A DNA stretch of 64,000 bases from Syngnathus acus (lineage: Eukaryota; Chordata; Actinopteri; Syngnathiformes; Syngnathidae), in contig NC_051099.1 in the NCBI RefSeq assembly GCF_901709675.1, forward strand, positions 7,502,001 through 7,566,000. The letters are read 5' to 3'. Position numbers and translations under genes: made by a program. Shown here in pieces: positions 57,968-64,000 of this stretch. How positions within the stretch are numbered: the first letter of the stretch is position 1; the number at the start of each line of letters is the position of its first letter. Under the pieces are notes generated by a model. That model was given only the letters and a program-made list of their open reading frames with translations, searched no databases and was not told the origin of the DNA.

Positions 57968-60900
57968 TATTGTACTTGTATGAAACTATTGAAATGAACA
58001 TGTCATATCATTTTTCTGCTCATTTTACATCAAAATTAATCACAGCGAATGCTATTTAGGAAATGATACTAAGAGGATTAAGCATAAATCAGGAACAAAA
58101 GGTGGACCTCATTCGGTATGGGTGACTTTTTTTGTTCAGCCCAACAATTTATTGCTCTAAAGTATTGGTCTTTTTAATTTGATGAAACTAATTTTAGGTC
58201 CTGAGGCGAAATTCAATTTATCGTGATCGAAGATAAAGATCATGGACAGAAAGCCAATGATTTTACTCGCGTCATTACGTCATCATCTGTAGATCACATA
58301 TGCGTTATTTGAGTGTGAATAACAGCCACCCCCCCCCGAGGTCACGTCCAATTGTTAGCATGTGGGTGTGACAGTCTTGATGGATAACTCAGGCTTTTGC
58401 CTAAATGTCCCTGTGTACAATAGCAGGTTGCCGTGGTTACCTGAATTTCTCCGCACATGAAATGAAAAAGCACTTGACGGCACCCTCTTTCAGAGCGAAC
58501 TGCTGTCCTGCTTGCCTAGCAGGCAGTTGATGGAAAAAGTCAAGCAAACGATTGAAACGTCTCTTCGTATGCGATTAAAAAAAAAAAACGACAACAAAAT
58601 AATGGTGCAAAATGATATTCCCATTAGATCAACTCATTTCCATCCCCACTTCATTATCGCTGATATGATGCCTTAGGTGCTTAGGAACTTGCGCGACAGT
58701 AATGACCTCTAGTGATCCTAATGAGAACAGGACGGCGCTTTGATTGCCATTGAAGCGCATATAAAAGGTGTGCGCGTTACACACGCACGCGTAACAAGCT
58801 GACATGCAAACCCCCCTCAACATAAATCGCCCGACATACTCTCAGAAGTTAATCCTCTTCATGTTCACGGTCATGGTCTGAGCAGAAACATCCACGGGAA
58901 TAAAATCCATTGGTTTCCTTCTTCACCCTGTTTAAACTCTCTCAACTGGTAATGTGTGCTGCAGTTGAAAGAAACTAACGTTACAGGATGACCTCATTGT
59001 AACAGGCCCCGAATGGATGCTGACCTACTAAGAAACGTTTTATATGCCCTGATATTGACGACTGAGTGAAGCAAAAACAATTATTTCTATAATTTATTCA
59101 TCTGGGCAAATGAAAACTGGTTTGTTATTAATTGGATTATATTTAGGGAAGAGTCTGTACCACCTTACAATGAGATGGTAATGACTTATTTAGGTAATTA
59201 CATAAGAGTGATCCGCCTTCTACTTGCCAAATAATGAGCTATTATTTGTTAATTAATTCTTAATTTATTTATCATCGTTATTATTATTATTATGAATAAT
59301 ATTAGAATTAATTATTTGTTAATTAATGCTAGCTAAGTTGCCTTAGAGACTTCTCTGTTGGGATTTGTATAAATTGAATGTTTGCCCTTATGATCTCCGC
59401 TACATTATTCTGCTACAAGTGATTCTGACAAGGACACCAAAGGCACTTTATATTGATATTGACCCAGTAACTCATTAGTAAGTAATTGGTCCTTGCATAA
59501 AGCTCAGTTTCTGCACATTGAATGAATGTAAGACCAGACAGAATAGTGAACGAGTAAGGTAATAACTCTTCTCTTTGTCGTTTATACAACATACTTAATG
59601 ATAACATGCAGGAAATCTAAATTGAGATTTGGGGCCTTGTCATTTTAGGTTTTAACCTGAATTGTATGTATACTATGTTGTCACTGCCTCCCTCACATTC
59701 AAGCCCTGAATTATTAATAGTCTGGCCAAATTCACTTTAGCTCAAAATGTTGCCATGCTATGAAAAAATTGAAATTAACTGATGCAACCAGCAGAGAGCA
59801 GCAAAGATCTGACAGCAGTAGCTGATGAAGAGTGGTAGTTCCTAACGCAGAACACTTGCTTGAGCAGCCATTATTGCAACAATGCAAAATGAACAACTGT
59901 TACTCATTAGCCCCCAGATTACAAACACATGAATACAAAAGCCACTTGCCGTCACCGTTAGTCACAAAATCGCAGATAAAGAAGGAACTTGGTGACACGT
60001 ACACACAAACACAAAGCATCTTTTGTGAAGCAAATGTTTATGAATGCAATATTGTCCGTGACAAAACTGCAGCTGATTATGTGAGTCAAATTTCTGGTGA
60101 ATGGCTGAGTCAGACATGATTGAGACTGTTTGAGACGTTGGTACTCGTCAGATGCGGACCGTGTTGCAAAACGTGCTCAGGGAAAGAGTCACCGGCCGCA
60201 ATCTGGTTTGTTCACTGTCTCGAGATGCTGGAAATGACAAACAGTCCACAAGAGAATATAAACGTGCTGCTTCTCATCTTATCTGCACACATTATGTGCC
60301 TTGTGACATTTTAAATCTGACTCTTACAGTCAGCTGATCAGCTCTATCTTAACAAAATGATTTGTTTTTGCTGGGCAATGTGTTGCTAGGTGGAGTTTAT
60401 CGTGCTCAACCCCATACAGATGGAAGTCAGTTGACAAGATAAACCGGAAAATATGAAATACTGGAAATTCTTACTTACGTCAGCTAAGTAACGGAAGACT
60501 GTGAAGTCTCAGCTGAAATGAAACAAGCCTCATGAAATCTATACCCGCTGGAAAACTAAAGTTTTACCACAGCTGCCAAAACAATGGCGAACACTTGAGC
60601 TCAAACTTCCGACATGACAGATGGAGCAACACACCCGTTGAAAAACTTAAGTAACGGCGCACACACACAGTTGGAGTGGAATGCTGTTTAATAGTCAGAA
60701 CCATTAAGAAATTTACAGTGCAGTAGTCAGAATCAAGCCTTGTTTGGTGTGCATTTATTTAAAAAAATCACATATTAACAAAAACAAATCTCTCACAGAG
60801 AGCTAAACCATGCAATCAATGCCACCAAAATGTTCTGACATTATAAATACATTCATTATGTTTATATAATACTTTCAACATGCCAGTTACCTCTTGGTCT

Positions 60901-61617
60901 TAAATACGATTTTAACCTTTTACATGTGTTTCACCTCAAGTGACAACATCATTACCGTACAAATGGGTTTACTCTGAACAAACAACCCTGCTATATTTTT
61001 TTGGAATCTGTCCCATTCAGTATTTAGATTGCTTGTAGTGTCTGGAGGTCCCAACTCTACATGCAGAAACATGCACAGCTCTGGTTTATGTAAAAAGAAA
61101 TTTATCTGTCTGCTGTTTATCTGTAAAATGTGTCATCACGGATTTATTTTTCCTCTAAAACTTGGCAAAGGAATTAGCACCTATACTTCACTCCCACACA
61201 TTGTGAACGGTTTCTCGCTGGCAACTGTTTGCATGGTAAAAAAAAAAAAAAAAACACTCTCCAGCCACTTGCTTACAAATGCACAATCTAATTTAAAAAA
61301 AATCATGTTTTCATGATTTTATTGTCGACTCAATTGTTTTTTATTCTATTGTTCCACCCACCTAGTTTCTATTGCGTATCCTGTTACACAATGTAATATG
61401 TATCATATATGTCAGATCATTGCCCATTCATTTAAACTGTCATGTTTTTTTTTTAAATAGTGAACTCTTTTTGTAGGGGCAGTATATATGATCCTTGTCA
61501 GAATCAGGCTTTTGAGAAATAAAGAGAAAAGAGCTCTTTTGTGGCTGTATTTACAAAGAAAAACATTTGTTCCAGTTTGCCGTCAAAGGTGTCTCATAAG
61601 AAATTGTGTGTTGTCAT

Positions 61618-62331
61618 TTAAGTTTCAGCAGTGCCTCTGACGGAGATGCTGTTTTGATGCTTCCTTTGCTGCCGACGCCTCCAGAGCAGGAGAGCCAGCA
61701 AGAGGAGCAGCAAGAGAGCCAAAGCGCCTCCTATGAGCCCCGCTGTCAGAGACAAGCTCCGGTCCTTGGGCTGGTACGTCACACACGAGGCCTCGCTCTC
61801 TCCGGCGTTATTCAGCGCCACCACGCAAACCTCTGAGATGTTCTCAATGAGACCCACGCCTCCGCTGCGTCTGTCCTTTCCGAACATCTGCCTCTCGATC
61901 CCGCCAACCGTCACCCTGTAGGCTTTCACAAAGGATGAAGGAGCACACCAGCTGAGGACCACGCTTGACCCGTTCCACTTCGCCGTTCTCAGCAAAGGAG
62001 GCTGTGGTGCCTCAAGGTGAGAGGTTGACCCCGGACACGAGCAGTGATGGAGGATTTTGAGCGTAATACAATCGGGCTGGTCCTCCTTGCAGGGGTTGTA
62101 GTCACATTTCTTCGAAGTTCCTCTGTCTGTGGACAGCTGCGGAGCTGCAACGGTAGTAACGTCCTGCTCAGTGTCATAATATTCATCCGGGGGGATCTCA
62201 AGGGCTTCGGAGGGTCCGAGGGGTCGCGTCCGATTGACCTCCGGCTTTTGTTTTGTGGTAGGCTGGGGAGTGGAGCCACTGAAGAGAAGCAGGCAGATGA
62301 CCATCAAGGGAACATGTCTGCTGGCAGCCAT
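61618..62331 (-). CDS. lrrn4cl: LRRN4 C-terminal-like, single-pass FN3 membrane protein
   Basis: One coding exon on the minus strand gives 237 residues (human LRRN4CL 238). The ATG at 62331 was chosen because a TTTGTAG acceptor lies just upstream, so a longer frame from 62361 would run into intron. A signal peptide (VPLMVICLLLFSGS) is followed by an acidic region with DEYYDTEQD at residues 49-57. A Cys-rich motif follows (CDYNPC at 76-81, then C88, C97, C99 in CSCPG), then an FN3 domain at about 105-187 (VVLSWCAPSSFVKAYRV, VCVVALNNAGES), a membrane segment at about 193-217 and a short basic tail. The CDY-x-x-C to CxCPG spacing is the LRRN4/LRRN4CL signature. It is presumably a plasma-membrane protein of unknown role. 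An untranslated 5' exon ends at about 63039 (GTAAGT donor). Confidence 0.88.
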   Translation of the reverse strand: MAASRHVPLMVICLLLFSGSTPQPTTKQKPEVNRTRPLGPSEALEIPPDEYYDTEQDVTTVAAPQLSTDRGTSKKCDYNPCKEDQPDCITLKILHHCSCPGSTSHLEAPQPPLLRTAKWNGSSVVLSWCAPSSFVKAYRVTVGGIERQMFGKDRRSGGVGLIENISEVCVVALNNAGESEASCVTYQPKDRSLSLTAGLIGGALALLLLLLLALLLWRRRQQRKHQNSISVRGTAET

Positions 62332-64000
62332 CACACAACCTGGAGATGCTACAAAGAACATACCGTCAGTATCAATAAGTCATTATATAATCATTTCTTG
62401 GGGAAAAAAAAAAGAACAAATTGAATTACAGGACTTGAATCACCACTTTTATTTTATTTATTTTTAAATCAACCCAAGAGGCTATTTGTACTTAAGTACA
62501 AATTGTCAGTACACTTGGCAGCTATATCAAACAGTAACGCAAGAAAATTCCACCCGCCTCGCTTGTCAATTTAAATCAGGAAAAATAAGCATTTCTCCAT
62601 ATGGAACTGTTTTTTTTTACTTGGAGGTGCATGTAAACATGAATATTTAGTGGCAGGATTTAAAGCGGTGTATTTGTATCTGCTAGGATTAATCCTCACA
62701 TGTTAATCTGTCTGTCGGAGGTGGCTCACACTAATTCAACATTCCAGACCGTATTGCACAAGAGATGTTTGGTGAATGCCTACGCACACACACACGCAGA
62801 CAGACACACGCAGACACACACACGCACACACACCCTTGCGGGACACAGTGTAGCCCAGTCAGCTGGATCCACTTACAGGAAAGCTACCCGTGCGGAATTC
62901 TCACAATAAATCTAAACAAATATCTCAAATACTTCTGAATACAACTTGTTTGATTGCACAGGAAACTTATTTACCTTTTCTGCCTCTGTGTGTATTTCTA
63001 TAAAGAGCAGTAAAATGTTGGTGGGGAAAATAACTTACTTGTTGCTTGAGGTTTGGGTAGTTGAAATGCTTTAAGAAGCTCCTCTCGCTGCTGTTTTTGG
63101 TCCTCCACTTGCTTCCTCACTTGCCTGCTTCTCCTTTATGTATTCTCCTCTCCCTAACAACTGCAACCTCCCACACTCCCCCCACTTTGTGGACCTTTCA
63201 TGCACCCGTTCCACCTCCCTCCCCATCAGAGTAAAATGAGAGCATGCTTTTGGAAGACTTTCTACACACCCCTGTTGCCATGTTTTGTGGCTATAATAAA
63301 GGAGACCAGGAGATATCATTTAATAATTTTTCCTCATAAATGTGACCTGAAGGAATGCCAAAGAGTTCAACGTTGTGTGTTAACTCTCATTCAACGTGAG
63401 TTTAAATGTGACGGGTTAAATATACAAATAAATATTATATATATACAAAAAAATGAAATATACAACCACATCCTGAGTTATACAAGTTATACACTTGGGC
63501 AACCATTTAGTTATTTTAACTACCGCTCTTGAAAACATATTTTTTCAATTGAGTTATTAAGGTCACAGATGATGTAACATTTTATAACCTTGACTACTTA
63601 ATGTTGGAATAAGTTTTTAAATGAATTTTCATAGTCTTGTTTATATCACAAAAACCTGGAATTTGGACAAGGGTGTGTAGACTTTTCCACTGGAATTTAT
63701 TTCGGATCAGGCCAGAGTCGGCAATTCAGCTGTACTCCTTTGCACTCTTCGCATTTTGAAACATCCATTATGGGAAAACGACTCACTTGCTAATGACCTC
63801 TCATTACCTTAAAGGGAGGTCGGAACTTAAAAAAAAAAAAGAAATGACTGCAATGCTTTATTCATGAACGATTACTCAGTGAGTCCAGACTGCCACTCAT
63901 GCCTCGTTAGACCTCTCACCTAAATAAAATGCGTGACTTTGCCTGGAATATCCCAACAACGTCCAAGCAGAAATGGAATGCAGCTGAGGGACATCTGCTC
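62332..64000. other. Upstream region of lrrn4cl, with a CA-rich microsatellite
   Basis: A minus-strand GTAAGT donor just below 63039 implies an untranslated exon in about 63039-63200. The promoter is probably above it. A CACACGCA-type repeat lies at about 62787-62834. The remainder to the window end is AT-rich with no recognised gene. Confidence 0.45.
62787..62834. repeat. CACA/CGCA microsatellite
   Basis: An imperfect CA-rich run with GCAGACA interruptions in the first lrrn4cl intron. Confidence 0.9.

Larger units (their letters stand above)
55341..61617. other. Intergenic region between klhl13 and lrrn4cl
   Basis: About 6.3 kb without a recognised gene. It carries a degraded hAT copy (55778-55978) and a MITE (57637-57967). 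Open frames such as 56254-56763 are driven by a poly-lysine (A-rich) stretch and do not look like proteins. A block at about 56600-57600 is less repetitive and could contain conserved non-coding elements. The end near 61617 includes the lrrn4cl 3' untranslated region, with a minus-strand AATAAA at 61318-61323. Confidence 0.5.

Noticed and set aside
61606-61836. Plus-strand frame of 76 codons
   Set aside because: It is antisense to the lrrn4cl coding exon, which has a complete and convincing protein.

Overview
This is vertebrate genomic DNA, almost certainly from a ray-finned fish and probably a percomorph. The evidence is compact GT-AG genes with many introns of about 80-300 bp, fish-type hAT and MITE repeats, and protein sequences that follow human families exon by exon. 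The species cannot be named from sequence alone. No prokaryotic, viral or CRISPR features were seen. Exon models were built by hand from splice sites, reading phase and recalled human family sequences; no alignment was run.

Layout: (1) 459-2404 (+), the last two coding exons of tmem47, whose start lies upstream of the window. (2) 5416-7612 (-), il13ra2, a cytokine-receptor gene whose reading frame appears to stop before any membrane segment. (3) 11188-22499 (-), lrch2, 20 coding exons, with introns carrying several DNA transposons, one nested in another. (4) 24639-30841 (+), a u2surp-family splicing-factor gene, 23 coding exons, head-to-head with lrch2. (5) 31709-37304 (-), wdr44, 20 coding exons, tail-to-tail with u2surp. 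(6) 39585/41038-54889 (+), klhl13, 7 main coding exons plus a candidate alternative first exon, head-to-head with wdr44. (7) 61618-62331 (-), an lrrn4cl-like single-pass membrane protein with one coding exon.

il13ra2-lrch2 and wdr44-klhl13 correspond to gene neighbourhoods on human Xq23-q24. tmem47 (human Xp), u2surp (human chromosome 3) and lrrn4cl (human chromosome 11) are neighbours in this fish but not in human. The genes do not form a pathway. They are a Rab11/VAP membrane-traffic adaptor (WDR44), a CUL3 ligase adaptor (KLHL13), a U2 snRNP splicing protein (U2SURP), an LRR/calponin-homology scaffold (LRCH2), a claudin-like membrane protein (TMEM47), an IL-13 decoy receptor and an FN3 membrane protein.

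I found no undescribed multi-gene system. The observations most worth checking are the apparently secreted IL13RA2, the derived U2SURP-family protein, alternative or cryptic exons in klhl13 and lrch2 that keep frame, and a hAT element keeping a BED-finger-like exon nested inside another transposon.
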